NCBI GenBank assembly: GCA_910583745.1
Contig: CAJTZC010000026.1
Location: 1 to 18,243 of the forward strand
DNA length: 18,243 bases
Source: an uncultured Bacilli bacterium
Lineage (GTDB): Bacteria; Bacillota_I; Bacilli_A; RF39; UBA660
Direction: 5' to 3'
The notes below the pieces were generated by a model that saw only the letters and a program-made list of their open reading frames with translations, made no database searches and had not been told where the DNA came from. Shown piece after piece: positions 1 to 6,925 of this stretch; within the stretch, counting starts at the first letter, position 1, and the number at the start of each line of letters is the position of its first letter. Position numbers and translations under genes: made by a program.

Positions 1-62
1 AAACTTTTTCATTAAATTTGTTAGAAACTACTTGACTTATATATAGTTGTCTTTCTTTTTAA

Positions 63-90
63 TTTCAAATAAAAATAGTAATTATATTAT
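63..90 (+). promoter_or_regulatory. weak candidate promoter for toxin-like mRNA, locus 1
   Basis: TTTCAA at 63-68 and TATTAT at 85-90 are separated by 16 bp and would start a transcript near 97, upstream of the repeat at 152 and the peptide ORF. The match to sigma-A consensus is only moderate in a very AT-rich stretch, and TTGACT at 32-37 is an alternative -35 without a good -10. Confidence 0.25.
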
Positions 91-177
91 ACCAAATGAA
101 TGACTATGAATAAATGCTTTTAAAAGTTAAAATTTTCTCTCCATACAGAATGAGTCGGAGTAATCATAGGAGAATTC

Positions 178-348
178 TTGGTTAGTAAAAAGGGAATAGG
201 CTATCTCATCCTATATGGAACACAGGTGTTCAATCTTAATCTCGACATGACTGAAATAATTGTACTCATCGTCATATTTTTTATCCTTTATAAAGTTATA
301 GATAAAGTTGATAAATTATTTTCAACAAATCAAACCTCAAATCAGTAA
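178..348 (+). CDS. candidate type I toxin, small hydrophobic membrane peptide
   Basis: Small ORF of 56 codons if it starts at the TTG at 178, which has an AGGAG ribosome site at 168-172 (5-nt spacing). An ATG at 247 would give a 33-residue peptide beginning MTEIIVLIVIFFILYKVIDK, but no ribosome site precedes it; a short overlapping ORF (215-249, ending in ATGA) could couple to it. Both forms contain one hydrophobic helix (about 14 residues, rich in Ile, Val and Phe) followed by a Lys/Asp-rich polar tail, the layout of type I toxins. UCUCC at 138-142 can pair with GGAGA at 169-173 and hide the ribosome site. The ORF is followed after 6 nt by a strong hairpin with T runs on both sides. It does not match the Fst sequence by eye, so the family is unassigned. 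It may also be a non-toxic small membrane protein. Confidence 0.4.
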   Translation: MVSKKGIGYLILYGTQVFNLNLDMTEIIVLIVIFFILYKVIDKVDKLFSTNQTSNQ

Positions 349-354
349 AAATTT

Positions 355-395
355 AAAAAGATTCAGTTTCATTGTACTAAACTCGAATCTTTTTC
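355..395. terminator. bidirectional intrinsic terminator, locus 1
   Basis: AAAAAGATTC (355-364) pairs with GAATCTTTTT (385-394), and AGTTT (365-369) with AAACT (379-383) inside it, giving about 15 bp. There is a U run at the 3' side on both strands (CTTTTTC on plus; CTTTTTAAATTTTT on minus). It can end both the peptide mRNA and a converging minus-strand RNA. Confidence 0.75.
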
Positions 396-597
396 TGAGA
401 GTGTAAGATAACATTTCTTCTCCAAGCTGATTGTACTAAACTAAAATTTTGAGTCGGAGTAAATCGAAATTGCATCAACCATAATCTGTCTTTTTATTAC
501 TTTAGTTTTATTATTAAACTTCTGTTAACCTATTACTATAACCATATATCGCATTTTTGGTTTTTTCCATTTCCTCTAAAACTACCTATAACTAATA
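396..597. other. non-coding stretch, presumed 5' region of a minus-strand antisense RNA
   Basis: No ORF with a ribosome site is seen on either strand. It holds the second copies of the repeats (430-442 and 451-462). A minus-strand antitoxin RNA would have to start in about 465-530; TGTTAA at 523-528 (minus TTAACA) is a possible -35, but no convincing -10 follows, so the promoter is unresolved. Confidence 0.3.
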
Positions 598-1611
598 TTA
601 TTCAACATTTTCTTTCTCTCCTTTTTTCTCTTCAATTTGCTTTAATTCATTAATACTTTCTAAATAATGAATTTCTACATCACTTGGTAAACTGTTTATT
701 CTTTCTTTAAAGATATTGTATTCTCTCTCCACATGGTTCATAGCATATTCGTGACTTATTTTACCTGAACCTTTTAATATATCTTTTCTATTCATTGTTA
801 AGAAATAATTTAATTCTTCTATCCAATCAGTCATCTTCATTGTTCTTCCTTCAATAGCTTGTAATTCAGCATAATCTAAATACATTGAAACAATTCTATT
901 TAAAATATCTAGTTCTTTTTCTGTTAAATAATTCTTTGCTATAGTTGTCTCATAAAAACTAGGGATTTTACCTTCAAAAGAAGTTAACCCCATAAAATTT
1001 TTATTACTATCAGCTCTTTCAACGATTACCTCTGCAGTAGTGTGACCGTGAGCTGCCCAATGCATTTTGTTTTGAACTATTTTAAAAAAGTCTTGTGTTA
1101 TTTTAGCTTTAGGATCATAATCAACTGAAGTAGCATATATATCTAAAATTTTTCTCCAAAAAACTTTTTCTGAAGAACGAATATCACGAATTCTTGAAAG
1201 TAGTTCGTCAAAATATAAACCTCCACCAGCTCTTTTTAATAAATCATCATTCATAGTAAATCCTTTTTGGATATATTCTGTCAATCTTTCATTTGCCCAA
1301 ATTCTAAAATTCGTACCAATATTTGATTTTACTCTAAAACCAATTGCAACAATCATATCTAAATTATAATATTTTATGTTATATGTTTTCCCGTTTGAGG
1401 CAACTGTTCGGAATTTCCGAACAGTTAATTCTTCTTCTAATTCACGTTCTTCAAATATGTGCTTAATATGTTCTGAAATATTAGATTTACTAGAATTATA
1501 TAGATTAACTAATTGTTCCTGATTTAGCCATACATTATTATCAACCATCTTAACTTCAATATTATTTAAACCATTTTTATCTTTGTATATAATTATATTT
1601 CCATGTTCCAC
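598..1611 (-). CDS. RhuM family protein (Virulence_RhuM)
   Basis: About 337 residues, normal length for the RhuM family, first named from Salmonella pathogenicity island 3; its biochemical function is not established. The N-terminal third reads like a helix-turn-helix/phage-antirepressor-type module: VWLNQEQLVNLYNSSKSNIS, then EHIKHIFEERELEEE, TVRKFRT and YYNLDMIVAIGFRVKS (about residues 25-95), followed by FRIWANERLTEYIQKGF. The C-terminal part has the conserved MHWAAHGHTTAEVIVERAD and the helical YLTEKELDILNRIV region. An ATG at 1620 lies directly against GGAG with no spacing, so the GTG at 1611, 9 nt after AGGAG, is the likelier start. The gene follows the remnant of a second RhuM gene and uses very AT-rich codons, consistent with horizontal acquisition. 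RhuM genes are common in mobile and defence islands. Confidence 0.9.
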   Translation of the reverse strand: MEHGNIIIYKDKNGLNNIEVKMVDNNVWLNQEQLVNLYNSSKSNISEHIKHIFEERELEEELTVRKFRTVASNGKTYNIKYYNLDMIVAIGFRVKSNIGTNFRIWANERLTEYIQKGFTMNDDLLKRAGGGLYFDELLSRIRDIRSSEKVFWRKILDIYATSVDYDPKAKITQDFFKIVQNKMHWAAHGHTTAEVIVERADSNKNFMGLTSFEGKIPSFYETTIAKNYLTEKELDILNRIVSMYLDYAELQAIEGRTMKMTDWIEELNYFLTMNRKDILKGSGKISHEYAMNHVEREYNIFKERINSLPSDVEIHYLESINELKQIEEKKGEKENVE

Positions 1612-1643
1612 TAAAATCATCTCCTATCATTATAAAATTAAAG

Positions 1644-1945
1644 TCATAAGCAATAACTAACAGCAATAATTGCATCTAAACTAAAAAAATCAAACTCCCT
1701 TTCAACATTTCGATACCCTCTTTTTGAACTTGTTGAATTTTTCGATTAGTTGAATTTTTAATTAATTTTTTTGATTCATAAATCTCGTTTAAGTGATAAC
1801 TAATTGTATTGGGTTTAACATTAAATAATTCAGCCATTGTTTTTTGAATTAACAAAAATCTTCATTATCATATAAAACCTCAATAGATTTATTTGTATTT
1901 TCACTTTTGATATAAAATTAAGTCTTTTAACTTGTCTATTTGCAT
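1644..1945 (-). pseudogene. decayed second RhuM family gene (N-terminal half)
   Basis: Reading the minus strand from ATG at 1945 (GGAGG ribosome site at 1956-1960) gives the start MQIDKLKDLILYQ. After a +1 shift comes SENTNKSIEVLYDNEDFW. After another shift comes LIQKTMAELFNVKPNTISYH and then LNEIYESKKLIKNSTNRKIQ, and after a third shift FSLDAIIAVSYCL. These blocks follow the RhuM order found in the intact gene next door (IIIYKDKNG, VWLNQEQL, SNISEHIKHIFEE, TVRKF, YYNLDMIVAIGFRV). At least three frameshifts and loss of everything after the YNLDxIIAVGYRV block show it is dead. It ends about 30 nt upstream of the intact gene's start. It resembles the RhuM variant with RKIQxVQKEG rather than RKFRTVASNG, so it is a divergent relative and not a recent duplicate. 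Confidence 0.85.
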
Positions 1946-2053
1946 TTATCAAAATCCTCCTTCAATTCTATTAATTTACTCCTATAATTTCACAATAATT
2001 ATTAATTAAGCTCATTAAAAATATTAAATTCTCTAAGTTTCTCTAACAAGTTA

Positions 2054-2443
2054 TCAGCGAATTAAAGGTATAAAAAACACTAATCTAAATAATATATTTG
2101 CAACAAATAATTTTGGTTCTATATAATAAACTTTTGAACTATCTGTTTTATTTATATATATTTTTCTTTTTTTTCCTTCTTTTGGTATTAACACATTCAC
2201 ACCCCATCTTGTTGTAAAAAAACATAGTTTGTTATCATACATATATTTCACTTTAATATAATAAGTTGTAGCCTCTTTTGCTTCTTGAACACGTGCTCTC
2301 ACTGGTTGACAAGTTTCGGCCTCTACAACTTTATACGTCAGTCTCTTAACAATAAAATTAATAATGTCATATAGAATCCAAATTGCTAACAAGATATAAA
2401 ATATCCAAAGTAAAGAATACAATATAAGATTTAAAATTTCCAC
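2054..2443 (-). CDS. small membrane protein of unknown function, DUF3592-like layout
   Basis: 129 residues, GTG start at 2443 with TAAGGAG 10 nt upstream (2454-2460). A first transmembrane helix spans about residues 4-32 (LYSLLWIFYILLAIWILYDI). A polar, beta-rich middle of about 75 residues follows, with ARVQEAKEATTYYIKVKY and RWGVNVLIPKEGKKRKIYIN, and a second helix at about 108-127 (FVANILFRLVFFIPLI). The order helix, short extracytoplasmic beta domain with PKEGKKRKIYIN, helix is reminiscent of DUF3592-type proteins, but no signature proves it. It precedes the RhuM relic on the same strand, about 110 nt away. Confidence 0.7.
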   Translation of the reverse strand: MEILNLILYSLLWIFYILLAIWILYDIINFIVKRLTYKVVEAETCQPVRARVQEAKEATTYYIKVKYMYDNKLCFFTTRWGVNVLIPKEGKKRKIYINKTDSSKVYYIEPKLFVANILFRLVFFIPLIR

Positions 2444-2530
2444 TTTTCCGCATCTCCTTATTTTTCGCCATTAGCTTGGTTACTTACGTTTTTTTATACA
2501 AAAGCACAAATAGAAAAGAATACCATCTTT

Positions 2531-2600
2531 TACGAGGTGTCGAACCCATTTTTTCCTTACCCTGTAAAGTAAATTTAACTCCTCGTACTCGAACAATGGG
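2531..2600. other. potential H-type pseudoknot/structured RNA element
   Basis: TACGAGG (2531-2537) is the reverse complement of CCTCGTA (2581-2587), and CCCATT (2545-2550) of AATGGG (2595-2600). The pairs interlock in pseudoknot order. The element overlaps the end of the 44-codon minus-strand ORF and lies downstream of a membrane-protein gene. No poly-U follows, so it is not a standard terminator. It matches no riboswitch I recognise. Confidence 0.3.
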
Positions 2601-2709
2601 GCAGAATGGGCCAAAGTTTCTCAAATGGACTCAATTCGTTCAATAAGTCTATAAATCTTCTAATCTTAGTTCTATTGCTTCGAATATATTTAAAATCATT
2701 CCGAATCAT
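2575..2709 (-). CDS. possible small basic protein, unknown
   Basis: A 44-codon ORF starting ATG at 2709 with a good GGGAGGAG ribosome site 5 nt upstream. The product begins MIRNDFKYIRSNRTKIRRFI and is basic at the N-terminus, ending in a polar tail with two Trp/Cys positions. It begins 20 nt downstream of the stop of the membrane-protein gene on the same strand, so it could be cotranscribed. No family is recognised. It may be the remaining start of a longer gene cut at the GC/AT boundary near 2700. Confidence 0.4.
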   Translation of the reverse strand: MIRNDFKYIRSNRTKIRRFIDLLNELSPFEKLWPILPHCSSTRS

Positions 2710-2729
2710 TTTGACTCCTCCCAAAAATT

Positions 2730-4073
2730 TTATTTATAGAAATACAAATCGATATTCTCTATATCTCCCAAGACAACAATCCCATAATATCGTACATAGT
2801 TTTCGAGTTCTTCCCTAGTCGTAGGAATATAGTTGCTCAGATACTCCGTATAATATTTGTTCGGTATCGAATAGTTATCTCTCGCGCATTCCAGTTTGTT
2901 CTTGATATAAATAGTCATCTCGTCGAACTTTCTCGCCGTCTTTGAATAGATGTAAATGTTCGCGGAAGCTAGGATGACAAAGAGAAGCATCCAAGCATGG
3001 CTCATAAAATTTTTAGGCAACACGCCATCGTAAAATTCGAGTATCATCAGTATATCGATGAAAGAGAGAAAGACGAGACTGCCGTACTCGACATCTCCGA
3101 ATAGACACAAGAACAAAATAGTCACTATTTTAAAGAGAAAATAATAGGTAATCCTTCGACGAAACTGCTGACTTGTACGAATGTTGAACATGAGATAGAT
3201 ATTGCCCGCCATAAAGAAGACGTACGTTATATACTTGATGATTACCGATTCGCCGAGGAGTGAAGAGAACAAGAAAGAGATAATACCGAGCATGGCTAAG
3301 ATGATTTTGCCCCTTCGCCCATACGAGAATATCTTCATAGAGCCGATTAAAACCATAGAAGATAAAATCAATAGCGCGATAAAGTTCGAATCAGACACGA
3401 GAGGGATAAATCTCTGCATCAAGGTAAAAGAAAACCCTGAATAGCTCAACTTTTGACTCAATGCCAAATGCACGATTCCGAGGACTTCTCCCATCAAAAG
3501 AAAGCTTCCCATCTCCTTTTCATTCTCGTCCCGCGACTCAAAAAACAGATAGAACAAGGTGACGAAGAAAAATACAAACGAATAGGCAGGAACGATACTC
3601 GTCCCGACCAACCCCAACACAAAGAGAGAACTTCTCTTTATGCGCGCGAGCGAATTTTTAACGAGTACATTTAGTAAAATAATCAAAAAGATGGAGCCGA
3701 CGAAGTAACTGGAAAACCCAGTGAAATCTACAAATGACGAGGCAAAGATGGATTTGTCCATCAAGAGGAAAAAGAACCCCGCCAAAAACAACAAAGACGA
3801 ATTTTTATTGTCGACTACATTTTTCATCAAGACAAACAGAGAAGTCGATAAAGCTCCATAGACGAGAATTCGCATGATGGGCATCCGACACAAAATCATG
3901 CTCATGAGATTGCTGACCAATCCATAAGGAGAAATTTTGGATAAATCTGCCAACCTGTGAGGTTCGAAAAAGTGAAAAACCAAGCTTCTACCTCCGATTG
4001 GAAAAAAGGCCGCCAAAATGGCCATCACGGCAAATATTAAAATAAATTTGTATTTTTTTATAAAATCCTTCAC
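2730..4073 (-). CDS. polytopic integral membrane protein, unknown (DUF6056/glucosyltransferase-like layout)
   Basis: About 447 residues from the GTG at 4073, chosen because AGGGG (4081-4085) lies 7 nt upstream; an ATG at 4109 in the same frame has no ribosome site. About 11-12 hydrophobic helices run from FILIFAVMAILAAFFPIGG near the N-terminus to WMLLFVILASANIYIYS. They are followed by a soluble tail of about 65 residues (KTARKFDEMTIYIKNK to the end) that is probably extracytoplasmic. The segment SPYGLVSNLMSMILCRMPIM resembles the N/G-R-x-L-x-N-L-x-x-x-L-x-R element of lipid-linked glycosyltransferase-like membrane proteins of the DUF6056 type, but the acidic catalytic pair expected of a working GT-C enzyme is not obvious. 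Divergent from the dGTPase gene. No function is assigned. Confidence 0.75.
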   Translation of the reverse strand: MKDFIKKYKFILIFAVMAILAAFFPIGGRSLVFHFFEPHRLADLSKISPYGLVSNLMSMILCRMPIMRILVYGALSTSLFVLMKNVVDNKNSSLLFLAGFFFLLMDKSIFASSFVDFTGFSSYFVGSIFLIILLNVLVKNSLARIKRSSLFVLGLVGTSIVPAYSFVFFFVTLFYLFFESRDENEKEMGSFLLMGEVLGIVHLALSQKLSYSGFSFTLMQRFIPLVSDSNFIALLILSSMVLIGSMKIFSYGRRGKIILAMLGIISFLFSSLLGESVIIKYITYVFFMAGNIYLMFNIRTSQQFRRRITYYFLFKIVTILFLCLFGDVEYGSLVFLSFIDILMILEFYDGVLPKNFMSHAWMLLFVILASANIYIYSKTARKFDEMTIYIKNKLECARDNYSIPNKYYTEYLSNYIPTTREELENYVRYYGIVVLGDIENIDLYFYK

Positions 4074-4114
4074 AAGTATTCCCCTATTTAAGTTTAGCAT
4101 ATTTAACAATTTTA

Positions 4115-4123
4115 TGGTATACT
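4115..4123 (+). promoter_or_regulatory. extended -10 promoter of the dGTPase-family gene
   Basis: TGGTATACT at 4115-4123 is an extended -10 (TGn plus TATACT) 18 nt before the ATG at 4141. The -35 region is poor, as is typical of extended -10 promoters. The implied leader is about 10 nt and holds just the AGGTGG ribosome site (4130-4135). Confidence 0.5.
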
Positions 4124-4140
4124 TTTTTTAGGTGGTAACA

Positions 4141-5253
4141 ATGGAAAGAAACAAAATGCTCAATAATGAAAAACATTTAGCTAAATATGCAACGCGAGAC
4201 AAAGATGCAATCCGGCTCGATGAATTCGAAGAAGACTTTAGACCGAACTACTTTAGAGATACGGATAGAATCATACACTCGCTATCTTATACGCGCTATA
4301 CGGATAAAACACAGGTATTCACGCACTGGCATAACGACAACGTAAGTCGTCGCGTCATACATGTGCAACTCGTAAGCAAAATAGCTCGTACAATCGGAAG
4401 AGCACTGGGTTTAAACGAAGACCTCATCGAAGCGATTGCATTAGGACATGACCTCGGCCATTGCCCATTCGGTCATCCGGGGGAAAAGATTCTAGATGAA
4501 ATAAGCATGAAATACGAGGGGACGCACTTTAATCACAATGTCGAAAGTGTAAGAGAGCTCATGGTGCTAGAGAACAATGGGAAAGGTATCAATGCGACAA
4601 TTCAGGTTTTAGATGGAATACTGTGTCACAACGGTGAATTTGTTCAAAACACTTATAATCCTATAAAAAAGACAAAAGAAGAATTCTTAAACGAATACGA
4701 GTCTTGTTATGTCGATTCGAACACGAATAAAAAACTTAGACCGATGACTTTAGAAGGATGCGTCGTTCGCATTTCTGATTTAATAGGCTATTTAGGAAGA
4801 GATATTGAAGACGCCGAGAGATTGGGTGTTTTAAAACCGAATTCCGTACCGAAAGAAATAGCAGAAGTTTTAGGTCGCAACAACCGAGAGATAGTCAACA
4901 GCATTACTGTAGACATCATTGCGAATAGTCAAGATAAACCATATATTAAATTATCGGACAAAGTTTTCAAAGCCATAGTAGATTTAAAGAACTTCAACTA
5001 TCAAAACATTTACTATAAAGCGAATACAGAAGAATCTATCGGGTTTTATACTAAAGTTTTTAACGAACTCTTTAAGTACTATCTCGATAACATAGACAAC
5101 CCAAACGTATCTATAAACAAAACCTTTTTAACCAGTATGACAGAAGACTATCTAAAGAATACGAGCAATCCGAGAAAAGTCATCGATTATTTAGCGGGTA
5201 TGACCGATGAATTTATCTTGAGAGAATATGAAAACTTCCAAAACAAAAAATAA
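4141..5253 (+). CDS. dgt: deoxyguanosinetriphosphate triphosphohydrolase family protein (HD domain)
   Basis: 370 residues. It is a cytoplasmic HD-superfamily enzyme expected to hydrolyse dGTP (or other dNTPs) to the deoxynucleoside and triphosphate, so tuning the dNTP pool; related to SAMHD1. The metal-binding set is complete: H74 in RRVIHVQLVSKIAR, H103-D104 in IALGHDLGHCPFGH, and D213 in RISDLIGYLGRDIEDA. The N-terminal FRDTDRIIHSLSYTRYTDKT matches the family's RDRIIHSxAFRRLxxKTQV block. The ATG at 4141 follows AGGTGG by 5 nt; an in-frame GTG at 4132 overlaps that site. Monocistronic, with its stop inside a shared terminator. Which nucleotide is preferred cannot be read from the sequence; some family members have antiphage roles but nothing nearby indicates that here. 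Confidence 0.9.
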   Translation: MERNKMLNNEKHLAKYATRDKDAIRLDEFEEDFRPNYFRDTDRIIHSLSYTRYTDKTQVFTHWHNDNVSRRVIHVQLVSKIARTIGRALGLNEDLIEAIALGHDLGHCPFGHPGEKILDEISMKYEGTHFNHNVESVRELMVLENNGKGINATIQVLDGILCHNGEFVQNTYNPIKKTKEEFLNEYESCYVDSNTNKKLRPMTLEGCVVRISDLIGYLGRDIEDAERLGVLKPNSVPKEIAEVLGRNNREIVNSITVDIIANSQDKPYIKLSDKVFKAIVDLKNFNYQNIYYKANTEESIGFYTKVFNELFKYYLDNIDNPNVSINKTFLTSMTEDYLKNTSNPRKVIDYLAGMTDEFILREYENFQNKK

Positions 5254-5278
5254 CTCCCCTTTTCGAGGCGTTATTTTA
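5249..5278. terminator. bidirectional terminator between convergent genes
   Basis: AATAAC (5249-5254) pairs with GTTATT (5270-5275), with a CC/GG pair inside. The plus side ends in TTTTAT and the minus side in GTTATTTTTTG. It serves both the dGTPase gene, whose TAA is in the stem, and the surface-protein gene ending at 5292. Confidence 0.75.
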
Positions 5279-5291
5279 TATGTAAATCGAA

Positions 5292-6860
5292 TTATGTTTC
5301 AAAATAATAGGGATTTTCTATAGTTCCACTGCCTTTAACTCTATCCAAGTATTCACCTTTTATATTTATGACAGGAATCAAAGCATCTTCCTGTGTAGCA
5401 CTGTAATGACTCAAGTCACTTATATCACCGTGATGAAACATGAAGCTTCCACTGCCTAGATGGGGTGTCATAGTCCAATACCAAGGCCCAGAGTAAAAAG
5501 GAGCTTTGCTTAAGAAATATCTAGAATTACCTTTAGAATTACTACCAGCAGCGACGATTTCATCTGCTGTTATAAGACCGATTGGATACGTTAAATCGCC
5601 ATTTCCGTGTAATATGTCATCAACTGTGAACGAATCATTTTTTTGTGGGCACTTGAAAGTCGGTGTTTTATTCGTAACTAATCTTACATATCCACCATAA
5701 TAAGTCGTTTCGTTTCCATATCCCCCACCCAAAACATTTCCGTATGCATCACTGTAAGAAGTTCTGTCATTACAAAAAATACTATCCGAAATATATTTTT
5801 CATATTCAGTATTTAGGAAAGTCGACTCATACAATGCATCGAGTTTTTGTTTGGCATTAGAACTCAACGTATTTGTTTCTGCTTCTTCTTTCGAAACGGA
5901 AAGACCCTCACCTTCCCCGTACATCCAACCTACATATTTTGTATCAGTATTTGAAAGATTGTAAGCGTTCTTCAGTGAGCCAAAACGATCGGCAGAAAAA
6001 ACTCCATTTTCCCAACCTTGTGTACCATCGTAAATAATACGCATACTACCATTTCCATTGAAACGGATGATTCTCCACCACATGTCTTTCCCATCAGCAT
6101 TTTGTCCAAATTTTATATAGTTGTTTGGCGCTGTTCCTCGATAGTAATAACTCGTCCCATAGTCATCGTCCATACTGAAAAGGCCATCTGCAGTCTCATC
6201 CGTCGTTGCTATATTTGCAAAATCTACAACATTATTGGGATTAATCTTTATATTTAAAGTGGAAATTGAATCTTCTGCAAGCCATTTTTTTACTCCTTGT
6301 TCTAAAGTAAATTTCGTGATAAATTTTGCATTTATATCTGGTGTTTGGTCTATGTCGGGTAAATCTTCAAATGTGATTCTTACTCTATATGTATAGGTGT
6401 GCCCTGCTGGGACAAATAAGTGGTCTGCTAAAAGCTGTGTTGATGCCGTCTCACTACGCGGCACATTTATATTTTCTATCTCAACTTGCTTCCAAACTGC
6501 ATTCGTATCATCACTCTTTTCTTCTAAAGTATAAGTTAATGATTCTGCTAAATAAGTATTTATCAAGTTGTCCCAGCTTATCTTTGCATAAGTGTCTCTC
6601 GTCCCAGTATTCTCGATGACTAGTTCCTTTTCGATTGTATCTCCAAAGTTCCATGTACCTTCTATATTTTCTACGGTTGCGTCGTTATCTCTGAATGTTA
6701 AAGCAAGGGCTCCACTTCGGATAGTCAACTTTTCTTCTTCTTTTTCCACTGGCACATGAAAGAAAGCATAACTTACTCCTATTATTACTATTATTATTGG
6801 TATTAACAATCCTATGAATATCACTTTCTTTTTTAATCTTTTTTTACTATTTTCTTGCAC
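5292..6860 (-). CDS. large anchored surface protein, TasA/camelysin-like N-terminus plus gut-Firmicutes C-terminal domain
   Basis: 522 residues. The GTG at 6860 is the start, with AAGAAGG about 10 nt upstream (6871-6877). A Lys-rich N-terminus is followed by one hydrophobic helix (VIFIGLLIPIIIVIIGVSYA) ending in SYAFF, the look of SipW-type TasA/CalY signal segments. Residues about 38-180 form a camelysin-like beta domain (FGDTIEKELVIENTGTRDTY, TYTLEEK, VPAGHTYTYRVRITFE). The C-terminal half (about 215-522) has the blocks TADGLFSMDDDYGTSYYYRG, DMWWRIIRFNGNGSMRI, YVGWMYG, DSIFCNDR, YPIGLITADEIVAAG, WYWTMTP and GSGTIENPYY. I know this domain from uncultured gut Bacilli/Clostridia surface proteins but cannot name it firmly; its role is unknown. 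A strong promoter and an unusual leader lie upstream. A broken paralog lies 500 bp upstream. Confidence 0.85.
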   Translation of the reverse strand: MQENSKKRLKKKVIFIGLLIPIIIVIIGVSYAFFHVPVEKEEEKLTIRSGALALTFRDNDATVENIEGTWNFGDTIEKELVIENTGTRDTYAKISWDNLINTYLAESLTYTLEEKSDDTNAVWKQVEIENINVPRSETASTQLLADHLFVPAGHTYTYRVRITFEDLPDIDQTPDINAKFITKFTLEQGVKKWLAEDSISTLNIKINPNNVVDFANIATTDETADGLFSMDDDYGTSYYYRGTAPNNYIKFGQNADGKDMWWRIIRFNGNGSMRIIYDGTQGWENGVFSADRFGSLKNAYNLSNTDTKYVGWMYGEGEGLSVSKEEAETNTLSSNAKQKLDALYESTFLNTEYEKYISDSIFCNDRTSYSDAYGNVLGGGYGNETTYYGGYVRLVTNKTPTFKCPQKNDSFTVDDILHGNGDLTYPIGLITADEIVAAGSNSKGNSRYFLSKAPFYSGPWYWTMTPHLGSGSFMFHHGDISDLSHYSATQEDALIPVINIKGEYLDRVKGSGTIENPYYFET

Positions 6861-6865
6861 GTGAA

Positions 6866-6912
6866 AAGGTCCTTCTTTCTATATATCCGGACCTTGTTCT
6901 GTATCCGGACCT
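6866..6912 (-). promoter_or_regulatory. leader repeats and hairpin at the surface-gene ribosome site
   Basis: TATCCGGACCT occurs at 6884-6894 and 6902-6912 (18-bp period); its core TCCGGA is palindromic. In addition AAGGTCC (6866-6872) is the reverse complement of GGACCTT (6889-6895), so the mRNA can form a 7-bp stem that takes in part of the AAGAAGGA ribosome site. All of this lies in the transcribed leader, starting about 10 nt after the predicted start site. Candidate translational control element or repressor site. Confidence 0.45.
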
Positions 6913-6925
6913 CTTTTACTCTTAA

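Larger units (their letters stand above)
152..462 (+). repeat. pair of 12-bp direct repeats flanking a tiny ORF (152-163 and 451-462)
   Basis: GAGTCGGAGTAA occurs at 152-163 and again at 451-462, each preceded within about 15 nt by TAAAATTTT (128-136 and 442-450). A second 13-nt word, ATTGTACTAAACT, occurs at 371-383 in the terminator and again at 430-442. The first 12-mer sits 4 nt upstream of an AGGAG ribosome site. A minus-strand RNA starting right of 462 would carry its complement. This matches the arrangement of repeats DRa/DRb in the Fst/par type I toxin-antitoxin family, which is established knowledge; the assignment here is inference. Confidence 0.6.

Noticed and set aside
2002..2060. 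Minus-strand tail ADNLLEKLREFNIFNELN followed by a stop, resembling the end of a longer protein
   Set aside because: Only about 18 codons, preceded by a stop, with no start codon; too short to assign to any gene family, though it may be a further relic.
2531..2560. GGTTCGAC-like T-loop on the minus strand suggesting a tRNA or tmRNA end
   Set aside because: The flanking bases do not form a T stem, and no acceptor, D or anticodon arms can be drawn.
2606..2818. Plus-strand 70-codon frame
   Set aside because: No ribosome site; it overlaps the end of a well-supported minus-strand membrane-protein gene and the small minus-strand ORF.
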